Shown here: piece after piece, positions 45,746-57,729 of the stretch
Layout: each line of letters starts with the position of its first letter
Numbering within the stretch: position 1 is the stretch's first letter
Origin: Copromyces sp. CBS 386.78
Taxonomy: Eukaryota; Ascomycota; Sordariomycetes; Sordariales; Sordariaceae
Direction: 5' to 3'
DNA: 64,000 nt
Assembly: GCA_030685235.1 (NCBI GenBank)
Contig: MU839199.1
Coordinates: forward strand, 7,325-71,324
Position numbers and translations under genes: made by a program
The notes under the pieces: generated by a model
Database searches by the model: none
Told to the model about the DNA's origin: nothing
What the model saw: the letters and a program-made list of their open reading frames with translations, nothing else

Positions 45746-46300
45746 AAAGACCCGAAAGAGGAATGGGCGATGTGGTCTAAAACCCTGGTGTATCGTGGTG
45801 TTTGACAGGTTGTTTATCGAGGCTGCATCGATCCAGGTCGTGGTGAACAAGCTGGGCATGATAAGATGGCAGGCAGGATGGGATACGGCATTCCAACTGG
45901 CGGCAATTCCTTCCTAAAAGCTCTTGAACGAAATCCAGAGGTAGGTACTACCCTACCTCGCCTCTACGGAAGGCTCATCTCGAGACACACGGGACACTGG
46001 GACACTAGGAAAGCGCAACCCACCGACGGGAGTATTAAAACCTGGCCTGACAACTTTACCTCAAGTGTTTCTTATTCTTTTCCCCATCAGACTCACTAGT
46101 AGTCAAAGCACATTTCTCTCCATAAGGATTTCTTGGTGTTACCAGTTTTGGTCATCATTGCTTTGCTCACCATTTCTCTGTTGCCTGGCATCAAAGTTGA
46201 AAGATTTTGAATTTTTCGCACTCGATCACAGATAGATTATTTGCTTCTTCTTGATTTCAGTTTTGCTTCGACCTTGTCGAGTCCAGCCCCGATTGACAAC
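45746..46300. other. Intergenic region before the BTB gene
   Basis: Presumed promoter and leader of the BTB gene. Nothing else seen. Confidence 0.55.
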
Positions 46301-47353
46301 ATGGTACCCATCAAGATTGAACCAGAATCCCCCGACATGGGATCCGACATCATGGAAACCAGCACCACCGAACCCAACGTTATGACGGTGCGCGTAATCG
46401 ACCATGGCATTCGCGGGTTGTCTGACAGTGATATACACCTGTAAGTCCAGCTTTCCCCTTTCGTTTGCTTCCATGAGCGTTCCATAGCGTATGCTGACAA
46501 TATGCTTCCGATCTCAAGCCTCTGCTCCCCCGACACGGCCATCTTCATCATCGGCCCATCCAGAAAAGAATACCGTCTCCCCAAAGCCCTGGTCGCCAGT
46601 CTAGCCAACGACGACATGCTCCAAGATATGTTTTCCAGCCACGAGAACCCCGACGGTGACATCGGTGGTACCGCTCCAATGAACTTGAGTTACCACATCG
46701 ACCAAGACATATTCAACCTGTTTGTGCAGTACGCCTACACGGGTGATTACAAAGTCCCGAACCCAAGCATGACGGAAGATGATGTCATTAAAAGACAGCA
46801 AGTCTACAGCGAAGCCAGGAAGCAAAAACCACAAGCCTACTGGCTATACGAGAGCAGCCCCTATGTGCAGGACCCGATGCCTTCATCAGTGTTCCGTTGC
46901 CACGCTCAGGTCTGGAACTTTGCCAAGTGCTCCCACATCAGGGGCCTCGAGGCAGTCTCTTTGAAACAGCTGCGGAAAGCGTTGACTGATTATATTGGGT
47001 TTTCTCGATCGGACAACTATTTTGACCTGGAAGAAGACATGTTCAATCAGGTGGTGGACGTGATTGGCTATGTCTACCACCAGGGCTTCCGGTACTGGGG
47101 CCTTGATATCATAATCAAGCCCGAGACAGCCTTGCTTCACCCGATGAGGTTGATGGTGGCGTGGTTTGCGCGCAAGTATCTCTGCAATAGAGGCGAGACT
47201 CATGTGCGAGGCCAATATGCTTGGGATATTTACAAGAAGAACTTGAAGACGTGGGCGGAATTGCTGAAACATGTGCCGTTGATTGCCATTGACATGGTTC
47301 TTTGTGACCCGGAGAGAGTGCCGTGGGTGGAGGCACCTGGGATGGAAGATTGA
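46301..47353 (+). CDS. BTB/POZ-domain protein
   Basis: Two exons, 46301-46440 and 46519-47353 (donor GTAAGT, acceptor TCAAG), giving 324 aa. After an acidic N-terminus (PIKIEPESPDMGSD), the BTB/POZ fold is seen at about residues 46-135: LLCSPDTAIFIIGPSRKEYR, then LPKALVASLANDDMLQDMF and FNLFVQYAYTGDYKVP. The last is the typical fungal BTB 'F..F..Y.YTG.Y' strand-helix. The C-terminal half includes VWNFAKCSHIRGLEAVSLKQ, the usual post-BTB helices. Fungal BTB proteins of this shape are numerous and mostly uncharacterised; some act as Cullin-3 adaptors, but no partner domain is visible here. Confidence 0.85.
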
Positions 47354-47597
47354 AGCTTCAGTTGCCTTTTTGTAGTTGGGGTTTTGTTGCGTCCAAGACA
47401 TTGGTGCTTTGGGGTTCTTTGGTTCTCTTTCGGGTTTGAAACAAATATTCAGTTAGTTTTACTAGAAGGATTAGGGATGATTAGTAGTAGTATTGTGCTA
47501 TAATTGTTTTTTCGAATCTAATAGTGCTTCAATTTTTTATGGCTTAGAAGTGCCCTCATCAGGGGCCGTTGTTTAAACGATGACGGGCTTCCTCCTG

Positions 47598-47598
<1 letters not shown>

Positions 47599-47694
<96 letters not shown>
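47599..47694. repeat. (TTG)n microsatellite, about 32 units
   Basis: Pure trinucleotide run in the non-coding region between the BTB gene and the inverted repeat. It encodes nothing supported. Confidence 0.95.
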
Positions 47695-48214
47695 ATCCAG
47701 GGCGTTCAATGCGTATAAGAAAGAGGCCGGGAGACCGTTTGGTGAGTGAGTTCTAGAAAATGCAACTTGACTCGAATCGCAGCCGGCCTACGAGCGGTAT
47801 TGTCATGAACGTCATGTTTGAAAAAGAAGTTGGCGATATTGTTGTTGGAGTGGATGTTTGGTATTGATGAAAGGCGGAAGAAAAACGGATTATGACGAAT
47901 GCAAATGGAAAAAGTCGAAATGGAATTCTAAGGTACCTAACAGTTTTTCCAAGATGGGCCTTGACATGGAAGTATCCTCTCATACATCTGGGCCTGTAAA
48001 GGTACTCTTAGGCAGAGTGCATGCGGCTGGGAATTGTTTGTCTCTGCTAGACACTGACAAGTGTTCGGGGGGGCCAGGAAACCTGGCCCCCTTTCCGTAA
48101 AAAGGGGGTAAAAGGCTGGATACTGGGTTTGGTGTGCCGTTACAGAGAACGGCGGGGGAACGCGAAAAAGGGGAACGGGCATATGCACTAACATGGAAAC
48201 GGTGAAAACTCACT

Positions 48215-48758
48215 GTGCCTTGCATTCACGGTGTCAGTCTCCACTTTTGTATTTGATGCCGCCAGACATACATGTTGTAAAAATTGTAAAGTTGCAAAAA
48301 CTTTGACTTTGAATAGCGTACGCGCATCGAAGTGCGCAGCTGTAAAATTTACGCTCTTTATAGTACTCGATAAGGCCAATCTAATAATAGTCTTTTTTTC
48401 TTTATATTTTCAATACGTAAAGAGTTACTCATCGTTCAATTTTGACTCCTTTTTCCTTCTTTTTGGATGTCGTTAAAAGTGGATCCTTGCAAACACCATG
48501 TCAGTAATTGCAAAAACGATATTGGAAAAGTGCGAAAATGAGGGATTTAGTATAACTCTTCGTGTATTGAAGATATAAAGAAAAAAAGACTATTATTAGA
48601 TTGGCCTCATCGAGTACTATAAGGAGCGTAAATTTCATGGCCGCGCACCTCGATGCGCGTGCGCTACTCAAGGTCACAGTTTTTACAGCTTTACAACTTT
48701 TGCAACATGTGTATAAAATCAACAAAAGGTGGAGACTGACACCGTGAATGCAAGGCAC
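48215..48758. repeat. Long imperfect inverted repeat (hairpin or foldback element)
   Basis: The left arm (about 48215-48430) matches the reverse complement of the right arm (about 48551-48758) over roughly 210 nt, with a 120-nt spacer. Outer ends share GTGCCTTGCATTCACGGTG; inner ends share the tract TAATAATAGTCTTTTTTTC. Most differences are transitions, and the left arm more often has the A/T state. The block could be a foldback transposon, a MITE, or two head-to-head copies of a short repeat. Confidence 0.85.
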
Positions 48759-49273
48759 AACAGTAGGCCTAACAATTATTTTGCGGGCGGAAAGTGCACT
48801 TTCGGGCCGTGCACTATGATTTGGGTAGTGCGAAAAGCACTAACACCCTAACCGCACTTTTTAGCGCGAACCTTGCTATAGAGAAGAATGGATGGATGGA
48901 TGGATATAGAGAAGCACACTGGACGAAACCGGGAACACCAGCACAAGAAGGTGGGAAAGAGGGAAGTTATTCCCAATGAATGTCTACCTAGGTATTGAGA
49001 TGACGAGCCTAAACGCTGACCCCGGCCGATAAACCCGATCCCCCAAAAAAGACCGAAACGCCGTTGTCGCCTTCCAAACAACATGAACAGGAAACCCTCC
49101 TTCCTCTTCATTCATCACAACAACCTAATCCCGCCGTCCCGCCGTCCCGCCGCTCGCCTCAGCGTTACGCCTTCAACTACCACCTCACAATCCGACCTTC
49201 AACTACACGGCCTCTTCGTCTCTGGCAACGACCGAGATTCATTCTGCCTCCTCCAGCCTCCTCTTCCTCCCCC
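48759..49273. other. Intergenic region
   Basis: Contains AGTGCACTTTCGG, GTAGTGCGAAAAGCACTAAC and CCGCACTTTTTAGC words (repeated GTGC/GCAC motifs, 48790-48862) and GATG units at 48889-48904. No gene seen; the 49064-49619 plus frames are shadows of the hydrolase gene. Confidence 0.5.
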
Positions 49274-51457
49274 TCAAACACCATCAAACAACCACCCCAG
49301 CACCACTCCCGTCTTGCCCACCTCCTTAAGACTCCCATGCCCCCATTCCCGAAAAGGACAAACAACCAACTCACACCCGCCGATTTTCCCGGCTGCTTGT
49401 TTCGAAAGTTCCAAGTCGACGTACATATCCTCCTTGTACGCCACAGCCCTCACCCGCACCCTTTCCCTGGTGTTCTCCTTCAAAGACGCGAGGTCGTATA
49501 AAGCCGTCCAATCACTCTTCTTGGCCAGGAGCTCAGCGGCGCGGAGGAAAGGGGTCAATGCAGAACCGCCGAGGTGGGAAAGCGTGGGGGTGGGGTGGAC
49601 GGTTTCGCCTGTGAAGTAGTAGACCTTCTTTCCTGCTGTCGTGGACTGTGATGTGGACTGTGATGTGGATGCGAGGGAACATGAAGAGGAAGAAAGCCAG
49701 TCAAACGCACCGCTGGGATGAGACAAGGCGACTTGAGTAGCGGCCCAATTCGATGGTTGGCTGGTTTGTGGACAAGTGGCGGAGCAGTAGATGGCTTCGT
49801 GAAGCAGAGCGTAGAGGGGCCGGCGGTGGAGGGCGAAGGATTCGAGGGAGGTGTAGAGGGAGAGGGTTGCGGGAGAGATTCTTCCCTGTGACCGTGAGGA
49901 TGATGAGTTGAGGTCGGTGATGAGGTGGGTTATGAGGTTGTGAAGTCTTTGGTAGGCGGGGGGGATTTTACTGCTGGGTTTGATGGTGAGAGCACCGACC
50001 GAACTAGCCAGCGACAGCGACAGCGACTGTTTCTCTTCCTCTTCCTCTTCTTCATCTCTGCTCACAACAGGCGCAGACCCAAACGTCCTCCCCAAAGTCA
50101 TGAACGTCTGGTAAGTCAAATAACACCCCCTCCTCTCTCCCTTGTCTCCATACAGTTCGTAACCCCTGAACGGCGGCTGTCCATCCATGCCAGCAACCCC
50201 CTTCTGCAACGGCGCTTCATCTCGTAAGTGCCCAACGATGGTCCTAACATGCTCCTGATCCTCGGGAAAGTACTCGTGGAAATAATCCTCGTTCCGCTTG
50301 ACAATATGGGCATACGTCTTCTCGTACACCTCCCGGGCTGTCTTGCCCAGCGGTGGCATGCCAGCGCTGATGTACACTGCTTCTAGGGAGGAGGGCAGGA
50401 AGGAGAGGTAAGTGGTAGCTACCCAGCCGCCGAAGGATTGGCCTATGAGTGTCCACTTGATTTCTTTTTCTTTCGTCGCAAGAGAAAGCTCTTTGTTGAG
50501 ACAAAGTCGGATGGCTTCGAGGTCGCGGACGATGTTATCTTGTCGGAATTTGGCCAGGTAATTGGCCTTGTCTTGATCGGACATGTTCAGGACTTTGGCT
50601 TCAGCAGTTGAGTCGAAGAAAAGGGGACTTTGGCCGGTCCCTCGGTAGTGGACGTAGAGGACTTGGTAGCCCCTTTCGATACAGAACTTGTTCAGCTCGG
50701 GGACCCTGTCGGAGGGGTTTCCGTCTCCGGGACCGCCGCAGAGGTAGAGGATGAAGGGCTTTTGGGGGGATATGGGACTACTACTCAAAGCATCTGGGGT
50801 GGTGGAATAACTGTCTACAAGTTCTGCATGCAGTTTCAACAACTCTTTCTGGGAACAAGTGTCATGGTCTAATGGCACTTCAAACGACAATGTCCTGACG
50901 GTAAAGCCATCTTTGCCGAGTAGACGGGGTTCGATGCCGACGAGTACAGCTGGTGTGATGCCAGTCCACAACGCCTCGGTTGTACTTTTCTGATGGCCAG
51001 CCATGCTGACTGCCGAAAGCGGAAGTATGTTGTGTTCCATCCTCCGCCTCAGGGGTACAGCCGGTGTGTCGTATTCTCCGACTCGGTAATCGGTGGTGTG
51101 GGTGGGGCCCATATTGCCCGATCGGTTTCCTTCCGAATAGGAGGGGTCCTTCGTCATCACCACTCCGGCTACAGATGGCAGTACCGGGACCACGGGCGTG
51201 GTAACGGGGACTGGCGTGTAGGGCTGAACAATGGTAGGGTAGAGCTTCGGTTTTGCGCACTGTGGGTGGTATAATGTTGCTGCTTCTTGGAGTAGCAGAG
51301 AAAGATTTTGATAGTCGATGTCGAAAGTCGTCAAGGGAAGGTCGTCGTCATCTTCTCCAGACTCGTTGTTGTATCGTTGAACAGAAACAGCCCACGGAGA
51401 CATCATCATGTCTTGGGGCTTATGTAGCCCCAGCCCTTCACCGTCCAATGTCGCCAT
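49274..51457 (-). CDS. Alpha/beta hydrolase, S33 proline-iminopeptidase-like
   Basis: Single-exon 727-aa protein from the ATG at 51457; the longer open frame upstream starts at TTG. The first 160 residues are a non-conserved extension. The hydrolase core begins near TVRTLSFEVPLDHDTCSQKE. The oxyanion block is FILYLCGGPGDGNP (about residue 235), where Cys replaces the usual His of HGGPG. VLYVHYRGTGQSPLF follows, then the nucleophile elbow LIGQSFGGWVATTYLSFLP (Ser about 340) and a C-terminal REWGHGSL with the likely catalytic His (about 705). Low-complexity Glu and Ser inserts interrupt the cap region. Members of this fungal S33 group cleave N-terminal proline or other residues; the substrate is not predictable here. 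Confidence 0.88.
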   Translation of the reverse strand: MATLDGEGLGLHKPQDMMMSPWAVSVQRYNNESGEDDDDLPLTTFDIDYQNLSLLLQEAATLYHPQCAKPKLYPTIVQPYTPVPVTTPVVPVLPSVAGVVMTKDPSYSEGNRSGNMGPTHTTDYRVGEYDTPAVPLRRRMEHNILPLSAVSMAGHQKSTTEALWTGITPAVLVGIEPRLLGKDGFTVRTLSFEVPLDHDTCSQKELLKLHAELVDSYSTTPDALSSSPISPQKPFILYLCGGPGDGNPSDRVPELNKFCIERGYQVLYVHYRGTGQSPLFFDSTAEAKVLNMSDQDKANYLAKFRQDNIVRDLEAIRLCLNKELSLATKEKEIKWTLIGQSFGGWVATTYLSFLPSSLEAVYISAGMPPLGKTAREVYEKTYAHIVKRNEDYFHEYFPEDQEHVRTIVGHLRDEAPLQKGVAGMDGQPPFRGYELYGDKGERRGCYLTYQTFMTLGRTFGSAPVVSRDEEEEEEEKQSLSLSLASSVGALTIKPSSKIPPAYQRLHNLITHLITDLNSSSSRSQGRISPATLSLYTSLESFALHRRPLYALLHEAIYCSATCPQTSQPSNWAATQVALSHPSGAFDWLSSSSCSLASTSQSTSQSTTAGKKVYYFTGETVHPTPTLSHLGGSALTPFLRAAELLAKKSDWTALYDLASLKENTRERVRVRAVAYKEDMYVDLELSKQAAGKIGGCELVVCPFREWGHGSLKEVGKTGVVLGWLFDGV

Positions 51458-53390
51458 TGTGAACTCTGAACCTGAACTCGATAACTGTTGGGTGGATAGT
51501 GGCCTAAGTCCAAGGCTCGTTGGAGGGTTCTGTTCAAAGGTTTTCGGCCGGTTGTTCACTCGAGTCCGTTGTCCAACTATCAACAATTGAAAGACCTTGG
51601 AAGCGGCAGGATCGATCAGATGAGCCACCAACAACAAAGTGGACGAGGTTTTTTACACATGCAAAAACTTGGAGACCAACAATGAGGCCCAAAAGCCACG
51701 ATATCATTGACACGGGACGGGGAAGTAGGTATATCAAGTACTTGAAAGATTTGTTGATCACGTTAGGTAGTCGGAGTAAGTGTGCAATTTCATCGGTGCG
51801 ATATATCATTGTCCTATTGATCGATGTCAAGCCACCAACAGGACCACAAGACAGAAGGATGGGATGTAAAGAGGAGCGAACAAAGTACCCCTTGTGAATG
51901 AGAATGACCCCGGCATGTTGGGATTTATACCGTACAGTGTTCAGTTCCAGATATCAAGCAAGCCACCATCGTCGGCTCTTTGGCCACCAACCAACCAACA
52001 CAACCAACCAACCATAGCTACCAAACCCACGGTTCGTTCGTTCGTTCGTTCGGTTCCCAATGGCATAAAAAACCAAATATCCAAAATCCATGACGAACAA
52101 GGGTTTTACGGGGTTCCGCGATTCCCTCGGTCTGCGAAAGAATTGTTCCACCGACATGCACCAAGTGGTTGGACCAAGGCAATAAATAACATGCCAGTCA
52201 TCAAGTTGCCCGACGCCAAAGCCCGTCTGTACACCCCCTTGTCAGTCAAAAGTCTGTGCGACCCATCCCATCACATTGGATCGCATTGTGGAATTTTTAG
52301 CAATGCAACTTTGATGGGTACCACACCCGAGGATATGGATGAAGGGGGACACTGGACACTGGGGAATTACTTGACAATGGCCCATGTAACAACCACGGTC
52401 ATTGGAGCGGCTTGTTGTTTTTGTTGTGGTCTGTTGTTGTCTGTTGTTGATCAAGATAAACAAAAAGATGACATGCCCTGCCACAAACCTAGTACCATAC
52501 TTACTTCTTCCACTTGTCCGGCCAGGTTATCATGTGTGAACAAAGGGAAGCCAGCCCTCGGAGAAAAGTACCAACTCCCCGACCGACTCGATCTCGAGAC
52601 ATAGCACACTGTGATGTGATTAGATCTCCTACAGTACACAACCTGACTGAACAACTTCTCATATTATTCTAGCCAATAACCTACCCCGGCAACACCATGA
52701 ATTGACGGTTCCAACCATCAACACAACACCACTTTCCTGCTTTACCTATCAAACCGCTATCCGCCCGTGGGACATGTGGTGTAACAACGCCCGCCTATTC
52801 TAGTGCTGTGCTCTGTGCTTGGACATGGACGCCTCGCCCGAAATGTCCGAGGCACATCCGCACATGTGTGGCTTCCATCGCACATCGAAGCACCGTGCCC
52901 ACGCACGCACGCGAACCAAGTAACTCTCTCTCTCTGCCTGATAAAACCCTGCATACTAGGTAGGACATGCGAACATCTGCCGTATGGGGTTCGCAATCCT
53001 CCTGCCTTCCCTGGGCCCTTGGGCATTTCTTTCCTTACTCCATCATCTTACACCGAAAAAGAATGATGACATGAGAAAAAGGGGAGATTACAGGGTCGTA
53101 GTGTGGAAAAGCGCCACACGCACGGAGAGAAATGCACCGTTTGGTGTGGGATGGCGATCTCGTGCGGAGTGGGTGTGGTGGGAGGAATTGTGAAAGATGA
53201 AGAACCGAGAAACGGCATTGGACTGCACATGTGTCTCAGTTTGAGGCCAGTGAGACGGTGAGACCTAAAAACTCCGTTCCTTCTCCGAATTCTCCGAAAT
53301 TCTGTGCTCTCGGGGTAAACTGCTCCTTTCTGACCGACCGACTGGGCCAACTGCCTGACCGACTGACTGACTCGGTCAGCTCAGCCGTCA
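51458..53390. other. 1.9-kb intergenic region
   Basis: Hydrolase promoter on the left and 3' flank of the next minus-strand gene on the right. It has GTTC units at 52032-52051 and CT units at 52923-52936. A 230-codon plus frame from the ATG at 51915 to 52604 has no recognisable features and is not annotated. Confidence 0.5.
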
Positions 53391-56300
53391 CTAGGCGATA
53401 TTGAGCCTGATGCACTGCGGACAAGACAATAGCACAAAGTCAGCGACATAACTCCGGTGAAGAAAGACATACGAGGCATCCAAGACACCATCAGGGGCGA
53501 TGGTCTTACCAGATACGAATCTTTACCAGTCGACCCAAAATCATCAAAGTTGATGATTTCCTCTTGCTTCACCTCCATTCCCTCCGCGCTGTCGTCGCGT
53601 TCCCAATCATCGTTTTCAATACAATCCGCATCTGTCGTCCATTCGACTTCAAATCCTAGACGCTTCTCGGTTTTCCCATCCTTCGTCTCCTTGACGAAAT
53701 TTCTGCAAGAGAGTACCGCAAGATCAACAAGCAGCGGCCAGTCATACTTTTTACCTCCAATGCACTTCCCTGGCATTTGTCCACAAAGTTTGTAAAGCCA
53801 GGTCAGCTGCAGTTTCTGCGCCGGAGTCAGATCGGCAGACGGGATGAATGCTTGGGCGTCAACCGGTTGCTTCTTCAGGATGTAATACACCATCCAGTGG
53901 ATCCCATTCCGCTTCATGTTGCCGGCCTTACTCCATGTTTCGAGGCCGTCGAGAAACTGCTTCTCGTAATCGTTGAGATAATCCACTGTGTTGAAGGCCG
54001 TATTCTGTTCTATCATGTCCTTCTTGGTGAAAAGTAGTCGGTATACTAAACCAATGCGGTAGCCCGAGGTCAGAGGAAGGGCGTTGACAAAGGCCCCACT
54101 GTCACCCAATCTGCGTGTAGGTAAGGTATTTAGTTAGCAGGCAGGCATCAATGAAGACCATTCATTGTTTAGGACACTCACGTGGCAATGAGGCATGGCT
54201 TCATCTTTGCATCAAAGTAATGGCATCTGTTATCGCAGCTGAAGGCAAACTCGCCGTCTTCGTGGTCGAGACCGGCTAGAATGACCAGCAGTCTGCCAGC
54301 ATATTTCTCCGGTTTTTTGGATAGCTTTCTAGGTAAGGTAGTCATGGTTTGGCCGATTAATTGTGTGCCTCACAAAAGCGAATGTTGTCGGTCCGGTAAA
54401 GGAAACTTACAAGTCGTAGTCAGGAAACAAACTCTTCTCCGTCCATATCCACATGAACTCGGGCTCTGGCTTGAACCTGACCGGGGGTGACGGCCCAAGA
54501 ATCTCTGCGGCCTCGTCCGCCAGCCTCTGGATGTACCTGTCCCATTGCCTGTCATCATCACCGCCCTCGTTATCAAAACGACCACTAATTGTGACAAGAC
54601 CTTTGTGTGTTGGCGCTTGTTCCTTTTTTGCTCTGGTGGCTTTCTTTTTCTTGGTCGTCTTCTTCTCTGCTCTCTTTGCAGGCACAGAGAAGGCAAAGTC
54701 GCGCTTGAGATGGGCAAACTCCCAACCGTTTTGCTTCTCGTAAATTCCCCTGGCTATATCGAGGAGCCTACCGAGGCGATTTGCGCTGTTCTGCAAGGTC
54801 TGCGTGTTGAATCTGTCCATCCTCCCGTCAACATCGTAAGCCTTGAAGGCCACATGTGTTATGTCGTCATCCTTGTCGAGCGTTCTGCAGTAGACAAAGT
54901 GTCTTGATGGAATGTTTTGAACCAGCTCCTTGACTGTCTTGTAAATTCGAGCCTTCACTTGTTCATCGGGCGACTTGTTTCCTTCCTTCTCGGTTGACGT
55001 GTGCTCGGCGTGCCCTTCTGCAGATGCAGGTGGATCTGCGTCCGCCTCATCCTCGTATTCACTCGCCACTTCCTCTTCGTCTCCTTCCGCTTGGTCTCCT
55101 TCCTCTTGATCTCCTTCCTCATCCTCGATCCCTTCACCCTCTTCTTCATTCTCTCCTTCCTCTTCACCTCCTGCCTCTCCATCGGTCGCCCCTTCTTGTT
55201 CAATCTCTTCTGGCTCATACTCTTCCCCCTCTTCCTCTTCACCCTCTCTCTCATCCTCCCTTTCCTCATCCTCCTCTTCCTCCTCTTCATCAATTGCACT
55301 CCCAGGCGACTCGAATCCATCCCATTCCACATCGCTCCCTTCCTCAACAGCCGCCTGACCGCCATCCCCGACTTCATCTTTCCTCTCACTTTCAGGAATC
55401 ATATCCGCATCTTCAGGTTCCCCATCATTGTCATCCTCCATATCCGCATCTTCCCCATCCTCTTCCAGATCCTCTTGAAGGGAGAAATCGACCGTTTGGT
55501 GCTCGTCTTCAGCATCATGCATCGTGATATTTCCCTCTCGATCCATCTGGACACTGCCGTCATCCATATCTAGATGATCGATGCCATGATCGAGTGCTTC
55601 TTGTCCACCCTCCTCGTCATGTGGATGGCCTGCCTCCTCCATCGGAACATCTCCATCTCCATTTCCATCTCCATCTCCGTCAGCCTGGACGCTCCCATCG
55701 TCCAGGTCATCATCATCCACGTCGTCAGTGGCTTCTTCCGGTCCCGCCGCCGCCTCCTCCTCTTCCTTCTCCTCATCCTCATCTTCATCCTCCCTATCCT
55801 GGCCCCCACGCCTCATTTGCTGCATTTGCCCGGTTTGCTTCTGTTTCTGTTTCTCCTTCTCCTTCTGCTTCTTCCTTTGCTCTTGTGCTTCCCCTTCTTC
55901 ATCACCCCTGTCATCACCCATGTCCACATCCTTCCTTGTCCTGGCGGCATCCACCGAGTTGCTCCTCCATCTAGTATGCATGGAATTGGCCATCGAGGCC
56001 GCGATACTTCTCCTATTCATATTGCTGACATACTCTACCATCTCCCTCTTGGACCCCTTCATGTTTCCGGGCGCGACATGGAGTGCCTGCATCTCATTCG
56101 TTGCTCCTCCTCTAGCCGTCGATTGTACTTGTCCAGAGTTGGATCTTTGTACGGCCTGCTGAGCGGCATGCTTTCTAGCCGTGTTTTTCTTTTCCTTTCT
56201 TGCGGACGTATCCATTCTCAGCGAGGAGGTACTTGGGTGGTCTGACTTGGAAAGTACGCCCTTGGGCTTCAAGTTGCTGGAAGTGGAAGCCAGCGCAAAA

Positions 56301-56611
56301 GTTGCATTGCTGCGGGAACTGAGACTACCTCTAGGGGAGGCTTGTACTTTTGTTGGAGGGACGGAAGCAGGTTTTGATGATGACCTATTACTGGATGTAA
56401 GTTGCTCATTTGTTGGGATGATGGAGGATAGGGGCTTTGTTGGTTTGGGTGCCGAGGCTGCGATGGGCTTGTTCGTTTTGGGTGGTGCTGTCTTGGACTT
56501 CCCTGTGAGAATAGGTCTAGTGATAGTGGTCTTCTTAGGCTTTTCTTGGGCAGGCTTCGTCGGCTTGTTCTGTGCAAGTTTCTGCTTCATGCGTGTAGTG
56601 GCTGGAGCCAT
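53391..56611 (-). CDS. Large acidic protein with degenerate 2OG-dioxygenase-like C-terminus
   Basis: Exons are 56611-54411, 54328-54182, 54110-53510 and 53414-53391 (last exon only CIRLNIA), giving 990 aa; all joins are GT..AG and in frame. Residues 1-200 are basic and Ser/Pro/Lys-rich. About 230-560 is an extreme Glu/Asp-rich low-complexity region. The C-terminal third looks globular. It starts with VKARIYKTVKELVQNIPSRH, has KKTTKKKKATRAKK (possible nuclear signal), then WIWTEKSLFPDYDLKLSK, RLLVILAGLDHEDGEFAF and VNALPLTSGYRIGLVYRLLF. These resemble, in order, the EKG..F..HxDT, GTLVVCLPS..GGEL and HEV..V..GYRVTLTYNL blocks of fungal Fe(II)/2OG dioxygenases. The metal-binding His/Asp/His residues appear replaced. 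Function is unknown; the homology is inferred by eye. Confidence 0.7.
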
Positions 56612-57729
56612 GGCTTCTGTTCTGTCTCTCTGGTAGGTATCAAAATTTTGAACGATGGCTTAGGACTGGAGCAAGTGTCTTCAAGATGTGATGATGCGGT
56701 ATGCTGACCAGAAAGTCCTACTGTTTGGCACATCAGTTAGTTCTTATATCTTGTTGATCCCCCCCTCAGGCCCCTCTTCTTGTATGTGACGGCCCACTGG
56801 CCTTGTGGCGTTGATGATCCAAGAGAACAAGGCCACTCAAAAGGTGGAATTGTCAAATAGATTCCACAACATAATTCGTTGTCTGTCGCGTTATTGACCT
56901 TGGTAACTCTTTCTGGATAGCTTGTAATTTAAAGAAGACGACCTTTTGCTTCATGTTCTCCATGTAGTGACAGACCACAACCCATAGTTCATGTTCCATT
57001 CTCCATCCCATAGGCGTTGCACTGGTGAAAGGGTCGTCAATGAAGGTGATGAATGCTGGAGTTTTGTTTAGTTGACGTTCAAGCAAGCTCTGCTTTCTTG
57101 GTGTTGCTTCTTTCGTTGGTCAACCTGTCTTGAGAATGGTATGGAGTAAGTGTGCGGAATATTATGTTATGTCACTAACAGCGATGCTTGACAATCCGCG
57201 GTAATACAGATAAGCACCTATCTCAAACAAGAGCGACTCACTCACTTGAAATTTTGCCTTTCAGCAACCAACTCCAACGAGTTATCACAGATGACTGACT
57301 GACTGTCTTTGAGGGGTGAGAATGTCAATTCTTTTTCTTTGGGCGATTTTGAAAGAGAGCCAGCCTGCTAAAGCTGATGTGCTTTTTTATTATGGTCAAG
57401 AAGGTGCCAGATGGTGCGGGTACGTGGCGGTAGAAGATCCAAGTTGGTCTTTCGTGTTCGGTTCAGTGTTTCTGGAATAGAAGGATCATTAACAGACATA
57501 ATTGGCAGTACTAAGTATCTGTTAGTTCGAAGATATCGGTTCTTTATTTCTCTTTGCGCTTTTGACAACATGATAAACGTCATGCCTAGGTATGCTCACC
57601 AACTGAAAGCCAAAGTTCCAATCCCGCTCCATGTTTTCTCTTCCTCGGTCGCAAACTCCAAGAAACCCATCTATAACTCCCACAAAAGTAAAACTCCACA
57701 TGTAAGCCAAACACCACAACCACCCACTC
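56612..57729. other. Intergenic region
   Basis: Promoter and leader of the acidic-protein gene on the left. No gene seen elsewhere in it. Confidence 0.5.

Noticed and set aside
22783..51457. A functional gene cluster or defence-like system
   Set aside because: The genes are mixed housekeeping and orphan loci with separate promoters; no polyketide, peptide synthetase, NLR, HET or phage-like genes are seen.
51915..52604. 230-codon open frame upstream of the S33 hydrolase
   Set aside because: No domain, biased low-information sequence with several simple repeats, and no splice or promoter support; probably chance.
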